Assembly: GCA_013396655.1 (NCBI GenBank)
Contig: WBMV01006674.1
Location: 372,224-436,223 of the forward strand
Reading direction: 5' to 3'
Source of the DNA: Campylorhamphus procurvoides
Taxonomy: Eukaryota > Chordata > Aves > Passeriformes > Dendrocolaptidae
Length of the DNA stretch: 64,000 nt
Shown: piece after piece, positions 12,827 to 27,800 of the stretch
How the letters are laid out: the number at the start of each line of letters is the position of its first letter
How positions within the stretch are numbered: position 1 is the stretch's first letter
Notes under the pieces: generated by a model
Told to the model about the DNA's origin: nothing
What the model saw: the letters and a program-made list of their open reading frames with translations, nothing else
The model's database searches: none
Position numbers and translations under genes: made by a program

Positions 12827-15800
12827 GTATAAAATGTTAGTTTTCATTAAATCAAACACAGTCAGTTTGATAAATAATTAGGCATAAGATTTTAGTAATG
12901 TGAATATTTTATGGGGCATCCTTTTAGAGTATTGTCTGCCTGCTGAAATCAGTATCAAAAAATTAACTTCTTTAAATGGAAATGCTAATGGGTAGGTCCT
13001 TGCTCTTTGATAGCATATTCAGTTAGACCATAACTTGTAACAAAGCTTTCTTGGCATTTTTTTCATAATGCTACAATTAAGGGCACTATGTGCTGCGGAG
13101 TGATCATTTGTATGTTACATGCAGAAGGGTAAGGTGTAGTGGCACATATATATGAAAGAGCATATATGCAAACATTGCTGCAAAAATAGACTGTAGGAAG
13201 ATGACAAGACATCTAAAAACTAGAAAAAAGGAATTTTCCTTTGTGCTGATGAGAGACTCTTATGGAGAGTCATGCTCGTATAGAGAGAAGTGAAGAGCAT
13301 TTTACTTAGCGCTCTTGCAGTAGGAAATAGGTATACAGAATTCGGTCCAAGTATTTGCTGCTTACGGCTGAAAGAGAAAAAAAAAAGATAGGAACTGATT
13401 TAGAAACAATGTTTTCTTCTCATCCTTGGTTTTCAGATTGATAAAAACCAAGTTGAGTGTCTTCCTCTCTTGCTTCAGAATTCTTGAATTAAAATGAAGG
13501 TATAATGTAAAGTTTGGCAGACAGCTGCAATGAGTAGAGCTGCTGCTTGGATCTCTAACTGGGAATTTTTGCCTAATGCCATATGATGAAGAGTGGCATA
13601 AATCATACTTAAAAAAAGTAGAACTTATCATTACTTATAGTCAATGCAATTTACAAGGGTTCACTTGCAATGCAAGGATTAATTTTACATGTTTTGTGGT
13701 TTATCTTATGTGTGTACTTTGAGTAATCTATGTGGTTGAGAAACATAAAGAAATACTGTTCAGCTACTTTCCTCTTCTTTGCAAAATTTTACTCACAGAC
13801 ACATCTGTGAAATTTTGATAAACTGAACAACCTGCTCACATATGCTTTTAAATACAACCACACTGCTTAGCTGAAAATCTCTAGTTTTCCACTTTCTTTG
13901 CAAGCTATGTCTTCTGATATGAGCCATTGGGTTCCATTACTTATAAGCAGAACTAAGTGGAAATAAGATTATCCATCCTTTAAGAAATCTGCATATTTAA
14001 ACATTAATGAGAGGAATGAAAGCCAAAGTAATACATTACTAACAATTTTTTTTATTAAGTGCTTCTAGAATATTATGTCTGTAAAACTTCTATGCTTTCT
14101 AATAAAAACAATTTAGGTTGGCATATTTAAAGACCTATTGGGATGCCTGAACCTTTGTCTGAGTCTTATGCTCAATCAACCATATGTAGTTGGAGCAAGA
14201 AAAAAGAATGAGTGTCAGATGTTAATAGGAAGTAGAGTGTACTGTCATTTCTTGCTTTAACTTTAAAGTGGTGCTTGCTGAATGCCCCCAAAATAAGATA
14301 CTATGAATAAGTAGTTTGTTTCCAAATAAACTCATTATTTCATACTGGCATTTATTTGAGGTTCTGTAAGAACCATGCAAATTGAATTGCTAAGTAAAAT
14401 AGAGTATTTTCAGAAATGATCATATGCAAACTGGGAAGGGTTGAAGTTGCTTTGGAAAACAATGGACCTACTGATGTTTGTACACCTTAGATGTCCACCA
14501 TTAAAGTATCCCTTTCAGTTTTAATTATATCTTGCTTATTTCCATCTCATATAGGAGAATATTCCTAAATTCTGTGTCACATTTTTCAAACATGTAAAAA
14601 ATCATTACTGTAATTCCTCTGAAGTTAATGGAGTTTTATCAGAGATTAATTGGCCTGGCGGATGACTGTTTTTATCCTCAAAGATGCCATGTATGTATAG
14701 GAAGTTTCATGCTTGACAAATCCACTTCAGTATGGATTTCAGTTACACTGTAGACATGAAAGCTAAGTATTTAAGTGCAGTGTAAATTGGCGTGTTTCTC
14801 CTTGTAAGCACCCTGTTTCTATTTTTAAACTTTATTGCTGACATTTTTAAACTGCAGCCTGTAATTACTAGTAAAAGACAAAGCCTGTTTAGTCCTATTT
14901 TGTGCCTTTATTTATGTATTTTTAATAGTTCATATGTCCCTATGAAGCCTGGGTACTAAGGATACTCTTCTTTATTCTGTTGCCTTAAGGAGTGAGGAAA
15001 AAAACCTCAGGCAACTTCAGTAGGAGATAAGTGAGCAGGAGCTTTAATGAGCCAAACAGGCTCCAGGAATACATTCACACAGGAAAAAACCCCTTTCGAC
15101 CCTCATTACAAGATTTTATAATAGTGTCCATCCAATCCCATTCTGTTATTTCCCCCAGTCCTGCCCCATTCTACCCTCGGCACACCCTGTTAGGAATTGG
15201 GTCTGGGGTCTCAGGACTCTTCCTTCATCTTCTTCTTCACAGCATGTCAGGTCCTTGGAGGCCTTCCAAAGCTTCAGATTTGGAAGTCCTTCTGTCCCTA
15301 TCTTTATCTTGTGGTACAGGCTTCGTGGTGCTTTTCTGTAATTCTACCTTGAAATAAAGACTAAACAGCTACTGGAATTCTAAGGGGTTGATATAGGATG
15401 GGGTTAGTATGTATAAACATTCAGCTACTGAAGTTATACTACTAGTACATTAGATCTACAATAATTTCTAACATCTATAAAATTAAAAAATCAAAAATCA
15501 AAGAAACCCTTAGGCGTCAAGTTCCATAACTGTACCATTAAACTCCTTAAGTAGTTATGTGTGTTTATGTACTTTTTCTAACCAGCATATCACATTAGTC
15601 CTCCCCATAGGAAGGGCAGTTTCACCAGCACAGTTATTCCCTCCCCTTCAGAACAATATTACAATCAGATGGAAACATATATATATATATGTACACCAGG
15701 ATAGGTAAAAGAATCTGGTATTTTTGGTGCAACAGAGACCTTGTTCCACTAAATAAATAATGTTACATTTTATGAGGAACTCAGAACTGTATATAATTAG

Positions 15801-18800
15801 TTTTTACAAGGACTAAACAACTGGGACTGTTTTGCTTTGTAATATACCTCAGGCAGTCACATTCAGCTTATTTAAGAATCACATTTTTCCTTCTCATAAC
15901 ACTAACAAACTACAATGATTAAATCAAATGCCAGTTGGCTATAAATACTAAAATCTGTGAAAACAATTGTAGACATTGTATCCTGTTGGAACAAAGAAGT
16001 ATTTTGCCAAGGCAAACACGGGTGCTAAAATGTTCAGAGTACAAATCAAATGCAGTTAATAAAAGTAACAAGTGTCTTTCAGAGCAATTGCCAGAATCAG
16101 TTCCATTTTTGGACTTGATTATTTTTGGATTTTCTGATCCCTTCATGTGATTAATAGAAAACTGCAGAAAATTTCAAGTTTCAGTTTTTACTTCTTAATT
16201 TATATCCCATGCACTTCTTTGCTTTGAATTAAGAAATTAAAAAAAAATGTTTCCTTTCAACTGGTAGCACAGCGGAATGGGAGAGAAAGGAGTGAAACCA
16301 GGACATATGGAGCCTCAGAAGAACCATTTAAAAAGAGGAATTAATAGTGGTTGAACACCAATCATCAAAGGAGTGTTTGTAACTTAAGCTTGCTGTAAGA
16401 ACATATTGTTTGTCTGTTTTCTGAGTGAAGTCATAATGAATGATGTATCAAAAGTAGTGGGAGTGATATATAAAAAATAGTGATCCTCGCCCCAAAGTGT
16501 GCACATTTTAAATTAGAGAAATAATAGACTTCAGACACAAAATATATTTGATAGACGGATGGTGGGTTTGCTTTCAGTGTAGATGTCTTTTGGGCTTTCT
16601 AATTGCCTCTTTGTGGATTAATATTGATAAACCTAATTAAAGAAGCATGTACTGAGGGGGGACTTAATGAAGATTGATGGCTTGACGCACCTGGGGAAGG
16701 GAGGAGTTTTCAGAGTGAAAGGAAACATGGATAAAAGCTGCAGCTGGGATTAGAAGGCTTCATAAATTTAAGGAATAAGTTTATGAGAGTATGCAATATT
16801 TTCTCAGAAAGTATCTAGGCAAATGTCTTGTAAGTACTGTTCTGCTTAATAGCTTAGTATGTTTGAAAGACTTGATACTTACTGCTCAATCCTGGTATAA
16901 GGAATTTGTTTTACTGAGAAGCTGTGTTACTTATGCATGGTTTAAACAAAAATTCAGTAGACCTCTTAGGTTTTTAATTTTTCAAGAAATCAACTCTGTC
17001 TGTTTCATATAAATTAATTTGTCTTTTGGTTATATGAGCTTTCTTTCTTTTTTGTCCAATAGAAGCTCCTATATATTATTCCATATTAAGCCTGTTAAAA
17101 CATAGCTTTAAAAGAGTAATTTTGCAGGGGAATTTTATATATCAAACACTGTGCTAGCTGACTGACCTTTGCTGGATGATACACTGCAAGGAGTTGCTGA
17201 GACAGTTATTTTTAATGGTAGGATGGGGAGGCTATGAAGAAAAAGGAGTTAGTCAAGGCAAGTGAGGGTTGAGTCTGCATGTATAGTTTGGTTTGGACAG
17301 CTAACTAGCCTTAGCTTGTATCCATCACTCTATTTGTAATGTATGCTTTAGGTTGTTTTCCTGTCAAACCTCATACTGCCCCCCCCCCAAAAAAAAGAAG
17401 GTCCTAATGCACATTATAGGGTTAAGAGAGAACTTGCATAATCCTTCATTCTTTGTTTACATACATTTACAGTATTTATATGGGCAAATGAACCTTCTCA
17501 TAGTTAGCAGATAGAACGTACTACATGCAGACTTCTGAAAAGGCATTTTAATGTTAGATTTTATGTTGTTTATCAATAAAAATATACGTCTAATTGAGTG
17601 TTTTTTACAAAAGTTTTCATGTTTTTAAAGATGACTGCATTCTGACATGATTCTAGTGTAACATGTCAGAAATCATCTGGGTTATGGTATTTGCTGAAGG
17701 TAGCCAGCCACATGGACATTAGAAGAGCCTGAGAGCAGTTTGTTCAGTATGAGCTCTCAAAAACAACAGTGATGTTATACTGACTTACGAACCTGTTAAG
17801 GATCTCAATTTTGACACTAAGGATTTATAGTGCAATGAACTTGCTAGTATTCCTTAAAAAAGAATTGAGAGAGCATCTTAGTAAAGAGTAGAAATAAGGC
17901 ACACAATTTTAGGGTTAAAAGAAAAACTTCCACACAAAACCTCAACCACACAACCCCATGCTTACAATATAGAACTACTAATTTGCTTTAGGAATTCTGA
18001 AAGACCAGACTCTTGAATTTTAAAATTACTTTTAAAAGGTACCTCATGGTTAGACAGAGCTTCAGAATACTTATGCACCTGTGCATCATGTGAATGACCT
18101 GTGCTTGTACTACCAAAACTAAGAAGCACAGATGAGGAGTTCTGCCAAGTTATTAAGTCCTATCTCTGCTATAGATTGTTGAGATAATCCTATGAGACAT
18201 TATTGCTTTTCTTCTCACCACTCTCTAAGGTTAAATTCTAGTACCAAATACATAATTAATTACTAGCCATTAGTATTTAGACCAAACATATTTGTGTCAG
18301 ATGTTTTACAGCTGGAGAGAAAATATCACCTGGAGGTGCTTTCTACTGTTCTTGGGATTTGTCTTCAAAAATTAGGTTCTCATGTATATACATACACTAT
18401 ATGTAGTTGAATGTAAAGTTATTTCTACAAAATCAAGAAGAACGTTACTATCTAATCTGGGACAATTTTACCATTTCTGTTGATAACTGCTGTAGTCTGG
18501 TGTCCTTGCTCTTTTTTTTTTTTTTAAATCTGTAAATGTACCTCCAATCAGTTTGCCTTCAGTATATTCATTGCTAGGGTTTAATTGAAAGGGCAATATG
18601 AATTGGATTAACAGAGGCTACAGTATTCTGTGTTAGTCTTAATTCACACTTTCTCATGGTGTTCCTTTTACCCTTGTTTTTGGTTTTTACTAGTAAACCA
18701 GTCTGCAGCTGGTTTTGCTTTTATTATCTCATGGCAGAGAGACGACCAGCAATATAGGACGGATTTATAGTTATGTGTAGTGCTCCGCTCTGCTGTCTTT

Positions 18801-21800
18801 CTCCCTGCTGATACTGCTATACAAGTGGCAGATTGTCTTCTTGCTGTACTTCCTGGATTTTGAAAGAAAGAAAAACAGATACTAGGAATATTGGTTTCCT
18901 TTTCATACTGTTCAGTGGTAGGGAACATTTAGTTTCCTCCCTTATTTTCACAGACCTTAGAAATTCAAAGATTTTTCTTTTTTTTTTCTTTCCCCAGGCA
19001 TTTCTTGTGTAATCCATATTACCCTTTATGACTTTCAGTCCTATGGGATATTTTTTGAACTTTGACTTCCCCTGCAGTGTGCCATTGTAGTTACTACCAT
19101 CAGATTTACTTGACAATTATTCCATCCTTTCTGTTTCTCCTCCTGTTTTGCTCGCTATATTTGGGTGGCTGTAGAGGCTTTTGTTATGAAGAGTATCTCT
19201 GAAACCCTTAGTATGGACTGTGATTTCTCAGTTATTCATCTGATGTGGCAATATACCAAGAAAACAAAGAAACCAACAAAAAAAACCCCAAAAACAAAAC
19301 AAACAACAACCAACCAAACAAAAAAAACCAAAACCAAACTCCAGCTTCCAAAAATTTTCAAAATGGAATAAAGTGTGATGGCTTGACTTTTTTTATCCTG
19401 TTTGAGTACTATTTTGTTTACATTTGTGACTGCTACAAGTTAATAGGGGTTTTATTCAAGTAAACGAATTGAAAACTTTCCAAACATCAAACTAAGTGTA
19501 AAAAAGTTTTTAGCTTTGCTGAAACCATTTTACTGTGGTGTCTTTAAAGTAAGTCAATGATGGTTCAGCAGGTAACATAAAATATCTATAATATAATTAA
19601 CTAGTATAAAGAATACAACTCTGGAACTAAGTTATTTGATGTCATGAATTTTAGAGTAAAGTAATTTTGTTCAATGATCCACAGCAGAGCAGGTGGATCT
19701 GGGTTCATTTTATGGTTCATTCAAAAAGAAGAATGTTGTTAAAGCCACTAAATGAAGTAATGTTCTTTGAATTTGTGAGAAGATTTCTGTATTTTTGGAC
19801 ACTTCTATTCTGAAATCATTTATTTGCAATATAAATTATATTCCTGGGATCATATTCAAAATGCAGTGTGCATTCTGGAATGTTAGGGTTATTTAGTTTT
19901 GGCTTTGTTTTCTTTCTAACTGTATTCATACCAGGGCTTTCAGCAGCACGTAAATTACTTCAGCAGAACTTGTTTCTAATGTAGACCTAACCAGTATGCT
20001 GTCCAGACTGAAAGCACTTTCTGATTCAGTGACTTTGTGATTTATTAGTGTTATTTCCTGTCTGCAGTGTGGCCTATTTTGTCAATTACATGGAATTTAA
20101 GTTAAAACGCTTTGTAAGTTTAGCTAAGATGAATGCATGCAATTTGGTGCTTTTTAGGAGTAGTGTTGTAATCTGTACTCAAATAGTCAATGTCAAAGTA
20201 AAGCTTTTTTTGTATAGTATTCTGCTCTTGATGCAAGTGTTTACATTTCTATATGATGCTACATTCTAGAATTCATTGTTATGAATTAATCATTTGCTAT
20301 ATTTTTATAACTATACCTCTTTTATCTATGATGAACATATGTTTTTGCCTTCCTAGTTACTTCGGTAGTTTTTAAAACAATCTTTGTTTTAGAAATTCTC
20401 TAGTTGAAGTCCATGTTAAAATATAAGTAATCAATAATGTCACTTCTCTGTTAACAGCGCCTATCAAATGGCTCCATAGACTCAAATGATGAAGCCAGTC
20501 AAGTTGTTGAACTTCAGGAACTACTGGAAAAGCAAAACTATGAAATGGCACAAATGAAGGAACGTTTGGCTGCACTGTCTTCCCGGGTAGGAGAGGTAGA
20601 GCAGGAAGCAGAGACCACAAGAAAGGAACTCATTAAAACAGAGGAAATGAACAGTAAATATCAGAGAGATATTAGAGAGGTAAGAAATTCACCACGTTTG
20701 TTTCTTGGTTGTTGTTTCTGTGATACTCCCTACAAACTGATAGAGACCAATGTATATGGGAAGCCAAATTCGAGCACTGATGAAAGCCCTTAAACACAAG
20801 AGACACAAAATTAAGAAATAGCACAAGAAATCTATTCTTTTCTCTCAATAAATGAAAAAGCAATTTAATTTTCCTTCCCTTTCCTCTTTGTTAATTTGTG
20901 GTGCTACTTAGCATTCTCCACAGTATCGTCTCTTAGGCAGTTCTCAATATATCTGGATGGTTGGCTTCTAGAATCTCTTTTAGTAAGTATTAGTTATCTT
21001 TCTGTTACACTGCTTCCTATAATATAGGTATTTCATATGGATTTATGTATATGTGTGTATGTATATGAATTTGTATGCATATATTTAACCTTTTATTTCT
21101 ATTATTCTGGGAGAAACATTCCTTCACAATTTCTGATGCTTGGCACAGGATCGGAGTCTTTTCCTGTCTTCTTACTCTGCCTCCTTTGAGTACTATATAA
21201 TTTTTATTGTTACAAACGCTAGTTCTCACTGATGTAGGATCCAGGGAACTACAGGTCTGTCGGCCTGACCTCAGTGCCCAGGAAGGTCATGGAGTGCATC
21301 ATCCTGTGTGCTATCACATGGCACATGCAGGACAACCAGGGAGGCAGGCCCAGCCAGGACAGGAGCACGAGAGGCAGGTCCTGCTTCACCAACCTTATCT
21401 CCTTCTATGAGAAAATAACCTGCATAGTGGATGAAACAAAGGCTGTGAATGTTACCTACATGAACTTTAATAAAGGCTTTGGCACTGTCTCCCATGACAT
21501 TCTCCTGGAGAACCTGGCTGTTTGTGGCTTGGATGGGTACAGTCTTCACTGGGTGAAAAACTGGATGGATGTCTGGACCCAGAGGGTGGGGCCAATCACC
21601 AGTGGTGTCCCCTAGGATTTGGTAGTGGGCCCAGTCCCGTTTAATATCTTTATTGATGATCTAGATGAGAGGATTGAAGGCATCCTCAGTCAGTTTGGAG
21701 ATGACACCAAGCTGGGCAGGAGTGTTGATCTGCTGGAGGGCAGGAAGGTTCTACAGAGGGATTTGGACAGGCTGGATAAGTGGGCTGAGGCCGATGGAAT

Positions 21801-24800
21801 GAGTTTCAATAAGGCAAAGTGCTGGTCCTGCACTTGAGTCACAACAACCACAGGCAGCACTACGAGCTGCCTGAAGAGTGGCTGGAAAATGGCCCAGGGA
21901 GAAGGACCTGGGGATGGTAGCTGACAGCCAGCTGAACATGAGCCAGCAGTGTGCCCAGGTGGCCAAGAAGGCCAATGGCATCCTGGTCTGTATAAGAAAC
22001 AGTGTGGCCAGCAGGACCAGGAAAATTATTGTCCCCCTGTACTTGGCACTGGTGAGACCACGCCTCAAATGTCCAGTTCTGGGCCCCTCACTACAAGAAA
22101 GACACCGAGGTGCTGGAGGGTGTCCAGAGAAGGCAACAAAGCTGGTGAAGGATCTGGAGCACAAGTCCTGTGAGGAGCAGCTGAGGGAGCTGGGGTTGTT
22201 TATTCTGGAGAAGAGGAGGCTCAGAGGAGACCTTATTGCTCTCTACAATTACCTGAGAGGAAGTTGCAGCCAGTCTGTTCTCCAGATATCAAGTGGCAAG
22301 ACGAGAGGAATGGCCTCAAGTTTTGCCGGGAGTGGGGGTTAATTGGATATTGGGAAGCATTTCTCCACTGAAGGGGTGGTCAAACATTGAAACAAGTTCT
22401 CCAGGGAAGTATCAGTGTCACCATCCCTGGAAGTGTTCAAGAAACATGAGGACACTTGAGGACATGGTGGTGGTACTGGGTTTATGGTAAGACTTGATGC
22501 TCATAGAGACTTGGTGATCCAACCTTAACAATTCTGTGATGCTATGATGTGTTTCTCCTTTTCCAGCACTGCTACATTAGATCACTAGGGGATTCCAATA
22601 TCTCCTCTCTATTTAACTTTTCATAAATACTGCAGTCTCTCAGGCACTTGATTGCCACTTGCTGTTTCTCTCACACCAGGTACAAGCTTACTTGTTTTCT
22701 TTTTTATTTTATTTTCTAAATGAGGTGGCCACTAATACGGCTGCATGTAGAATAATTACCAAATGCCAGTGCAAAATCCATTGTGAAACATATTTGCGAA
22801 GGTGGAAGTGCCTGTCATTATTTCATACAGCCCCAAAAGATAGTCATCCCAATGCACAAAATTAAATATCTGCAATAAGAAGAGGGTAGTTTAGGGGACT
22901 GTAACTTGGATAATTTATTGAAATTTGTTTCCTGTGTATTTTAACAAATTACCTGTTTAATTACTGGGTTTTATGTTATTTTTTTCAGCAATGTTCAAGA
23001 TCACCTTAATATGCTCCATTTTAGGACTAACTATTTGGATATGTTTATAGGATCACTATGTCTTGGAAAAATTATCTCACTTAAACACTGCATTCATAAT
23101 GTAAAATAATGTAAGACATGTTAATCAGAAAGTATTTTCATGGTGAAAGATTATGTGGCAATGTGTAAGTCTTCTCAAGAGCTAGACACATCTTTAATAT
23201 AATTTTCTACTTTCACCAAAAATAATTGAAGAGAAATTAGTAATCTAGGTAAATTATAGGTATTGACTTCAGTGAAGGCAGCGTTTAAAATATGAATAAA
23301 ACCAGCTCAAGATTTTAAAGGGGTCCTACCCATAACATATATGGATAGCATACCCATTTGTTATGAATCCAATGTCATGGTCACTTGTTTTCCTGAAATT
23401 TCACATTTCACAGGATGCCTGCTACATTTAGTTCAGATGAAAGTTCTAGCAGAACCCAGGAATAAGACTAAGAATGTGCATATGCCCTTTCTTCCCCATG
23501 TCACTGTACTATGGTTCTATTATGTAACTAATTACTTTTTATATTTTCTCATCGAGCTTGCTGTTGTTTAAGAAGCAAACAAGTAAATGAGAGCTGTTTG
23601 CTATGATTTTTTGCAATGAAAAATATAGAAACTAGAAAAGTATAAAAAAGGTGAAGTTTGTTTCTGTTTCCTCTATTCAACAACTACTATATCGTAGTTA
23701 CAAGAAATATAAAATAAAATAAATTCTCTTTAAAACTAAAGATTTACTGTTGCGCATAACTTACAGCCCTGTCTGCTGTTAGCATGAAAATTAAACTGGT
23801 ATAAAATTATGTAGCATTTTAAGTGCATTGTTCTTTATGGGGTCTTTTTGGTCACATTAGGCAATGGCACAAAAGGAAGATATGGAAGAAAGAATAACTA
23901 CGCTGGAGAAGCGCTACCTCAGTGCTCAGAGAGAATCCACCTCCATACATGACATGAATGATAAGCTGGAGAACGAACTGGCAAACAAGGAAGCCATCCT
24001 ACGTCAGGTGTGGTACCTGCATTAGTCAGTTGCTTTCTTTGTACACAATAAAAATTAAAGCAAGAAAGGGGGCAGATTTACTGTAGCAGATTTTCATTAG
24101 GTTCATCTGTTAATTTTGAATCAAGAGATCAGTTAATCTAAAATTGTTAATCTAAATTGTTCAGCATCTCCAAGTTTCATATCAGCTACTAGAACTGTGA
24201 ATAACAATTTCAGTGTATACGTTCAATGTTGAAAAATAACTGTTTTCTGATACTGTATTGGATAAACACAAACACTGATATACCTTAAGTAATGCAATAT
24301 TTTTGCTTCTTACATAACTATTTGGAGTTTTATTTAAAAATAAAAGTAGTCTGAGCTAAAAAAATTCCCTTCTGTGGGAATAATCAAAATTTGCATATGA
24401 TATATTCTAATAATTCCATGTATCAGTAGAGTGCAAATAAATTTTTACAAAGCTGAATGGTCTGTGAATATGTTTTTAACAAGTGTGTAATGTGACAGCA
24501 GTTTTCTCTCTTGGTACTTTGTTTCCACAGTGATTCCAAAATTGGAATGTAAACTGAACATAAAACACTGCTTTGTAATTTGAAGACTACAATATAAACT
24601 GAAAACTGACATGAAATGAATATAATTCATACTGTATAATTCAAACTCAGTCTCAGTCTGACTCCTTTTTCACCTAGCATGTCTTTAAACAATTTAAACG
24701 GCTATATAGGAAATTAGACTCTGTGATGTGATAATCTCTGCTTCTATAATTGTGTGCAGATATATTTACACACACACATGCCTCTGTATGTGTGTGTACA

Positions 24801-27800
24801 TATGTATGTGACTACCATTTCAGAGAAATTAAACCAACAGAACTCAAACTCTCCAACTACTGCCAGCTTCCTTAGACTAATTTAAGAGGCATCTTCAATT
24901 GTCAGGGAAAAAAAACCCACCCAACAATGGAAAAGTAAGGTGGATGCATCTGAATTGTTATTGCTGCCAATGTAAGTCATGCTGTGCTGCAGAGTTCTGC
25001 CTATTCAAAGGAGGGACCAAAAGAACTAGTCTTAGGTATGATCAGACCTAAAGTTGATTTGCAGCATTGCAATGTGAAAAGCCTTTTTGAATGATTAAAA
25101 AAGAATCTAAAATCACACCCCTGTTTCATTATGTTCTTGTATTACCTGGATTGAATAAGAAAGCAGCAAACACTCATTAAGGCATTCGAAAATTCTTAAT
25201 TGTGTGGTGCATCTCAGTAGGCCAGAAAATGCTGCAGTTATAAAAAGTCCTCCTATTTCTTTGATAGTTATCACAGTAATCAATTTCACCTCTGTAAAAT
25301 GAGATTGAGTTGAAATGAATGAAATATCAGTTTTAATTTTTCCTAATATATGATTGTTATTCTTTCAGAAGTTGTTTGGCAACTTGTTCAGGGAATTCTA
25401 TCCTGTAGAAATTGTACTTCTTTCCCATTTTAGCTCATACATAAAACTTTTCTGCCAGATGGGCTCAATATTTCCATTTAGAAAATTCTCATTTTACTGG
25501 CACCAGTGCTATTATTTTGCTCAGGTAAATAATACCACATTGATACCGCATTGAAAAGGGAGCTTTTTCATCTTAATTGGTGCCATTTTACAACTCCTTT
25601 TCTTCACTATAGTGTGATCCTTGAGCTTCTCACTAGTAAGACTGGCAGCCTGCATTGTTCCATCCTTGAGTTAATACCTCTCCAGTAGGCTTTCTCAGGC
25701 TGTGGGATGCCTTGCCTGTTAGTGAGTTTCACCGATACCTTAGAAAGGGAAGGAAAAATCTTAATTTTGATTTTGTTTTTTATACCTGTTTATCTGTTTT
25801 TGGCCTTCAGCTGGAAGACAAAAACAGACAGCTGCAAGAGCGTCTAGAGCTGGCTGAGCAGAAGCTGCAGCAGACAATGAGGAAGGCTGAAACCTTACCT
25901 GAAGTGGAGGCTGAACTGGCTCAGAGAATTGCAGCTCTGACTAAGGTACTGACTTCTCACTTCAGAAGCCCCATTATTTAACCCTGATGTGCATCCAGAT
26001 TCCTCTCCTAAAGGACAAAACAAAGGTAGCTTCAAGCTGAATTGAAAGAGGAAAACGTTTCCTTATAAATATGTGCCACAATTTTAACCAGGAATGGTCT
26101 CAGTGCCGTCTTTGTAGTTTTTAGCCTTTTGGTGGCAGGAAAAGTAGTTATCTGTAAGATAGACTAGGCTATATTTACAAAGAAATCATGTATTTCCAAT
26201 AAATACTTACCCTAGGAGGAGTCATTTTACTGTGTAAGAATTTCTAATTTAAGGGGAGAGGGTGAGGGAAGCCCCATTCCTACATGTACTGAGTTCTTTT
26301 GGGTGTTTTCATCCACCAGGTATATAGAAAAGCACCTATTTTCATTGCAGTAAGTGCTATAAAATCAAATCATGGTGACAGCTGGTATCATTCATACAAC
26401 ACAACAGAAGACAACTTGCAGTACATGCTTACAAGACTTGTTTAGAATTATTCTTTGTATCATGTATCTGCAAAGACAAATGTGCAACCCTGAGAGGACT
26501 TCAAGCTAGTTTTTTCTGATAAATTTGTTATATGGCTGCTATCTTACAAAGAAGCAAGAAGATAAAGATAAACTTCCAGTAGTGTGGTTTTCATATTTGG
26601 CTTCTAATACTTCCAGATGAGTGTGTAGTTAATACTATGGCTCAAGTATTATCAGCTTTATAAGGACATATAATGTAGTTTAGTCTTCATCTCTTTAAAT
26701 CAGACAAATAAAGAAAAATGCATTTAAGAGATTGTCTTACATATAATCCTGATTTATCTAAGCTTTCCTTTCTCTTTTGCCAAGGAATGCTTCTAATTAT
26801 TTATGTGCTGAGCTATTTTTAAATTTGATGGATTTTTTTCAATTTTCATGTTTGCCCATTTATAGTAAAGCCTTAAATGCTGAACAGCTCATTAATAAAG
26901 TCTGATTTTTAAGTAATTTAGTTAAGAAGTAGAAACAAAGAAAGAAAGGAAGGCTTTTGGGGAGATTTAGGTGGGAACTGTTTTATTAAGGCAAGATCAG
27001 TAATCAACATTTTGTGCTGTCCACTTTAGGTTTACATGAATGGGTGGGAATCTGAAAGAAAGACCAAAAACTGGGGGAGGGGGGAGTTGGAAGAAAGTCA
27101 AGAATAATTCAACAAAAAGAGCTAAATGAAATACCAAATAAATATCATGGCATTTTAATAAAAACTCAGGTGCAGATAAGAGAAACCCCTTGGCATTTTA
27201 ACAATTTTTGAGTTGTTTCTGATTCAGCAAATAATCACATATTCTAATGCCCTCAGTAGCTTAAAAATACTGTTTTCTGTTTTAAGAGGATTTTTCCTGA
27301 ATAAGTTCTTCAGCAATTAGCCATCAGTAAGTATTTTGCAGTCTCAAGCATGTCTTTTCTTGCAACTGCATTTTCCTTGAACATTAATGACAAATATTGT
27401 AAGAAGAAATCCCATTTCAACTGTGCAGAACACACAGGGACTTCCATGAGATACTGTTGTTATTGTGACCATAAAGCTGCAATATACATCTCTGTTTGTC
27501 TTTTTACATTATTTCATGGGATGTGGCTAGAGAGCTGTGAACAGAGCTGATGCTCCACCCCATTTCACTTTGATGTAATTGATCAAAGTATTTGCCAAGC
27601 AGGCAACTCTGAGAAGTATGTTAGATTGTAATGCTGGTTCTGTTCATTTCTCAGTGATTACATAAAAACCTGAAGACATCTTTGTTTAAAATTGTGCTGC
27701 CTTGGAATACATGACATGATGAAGAAGGTCTTAATTTGGACAATAGGCTAAAAAATAGGCTAAAAATGGCTGTGATTTATGTATCTCATATACAATGTCT

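Larger units (their letters stand above)
12827..20457 (+). other. PPFIA2: Intron a-b (7.6 kb)
   Basis: AT-rich intron. It contains a possible minus-strand LTR near 15000-15660, an AT palindromic microsatellite at 15676-15692, a C-run/A-run at 17379-17398, and an A/C-rich tract at 19254-19342. No exon-like sequence was recognised on either strand. Confidence 0.85.

Noticed and set aside
15031..15357. 108-codon Ser/Leu-rich open frame
   Set aside because: No homology recognised and composition follows the C/T-rich LTR-like block; no initiation or splice context.
19165..19463. Lys/Asn/Thr/Pro-rich open frames
   Set aside because: Translations of the A/C-rich low-complexity tract; no protein character.
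21878..22342. 154-codon forward open frame and the overlapping 137-codon reverse frame (21751-22164)
   Set aside because: Both lie in the CR1 LINE. The forward frame is the 3' end of its coding region after frameshifts and the reverse one is its antisense shadow.
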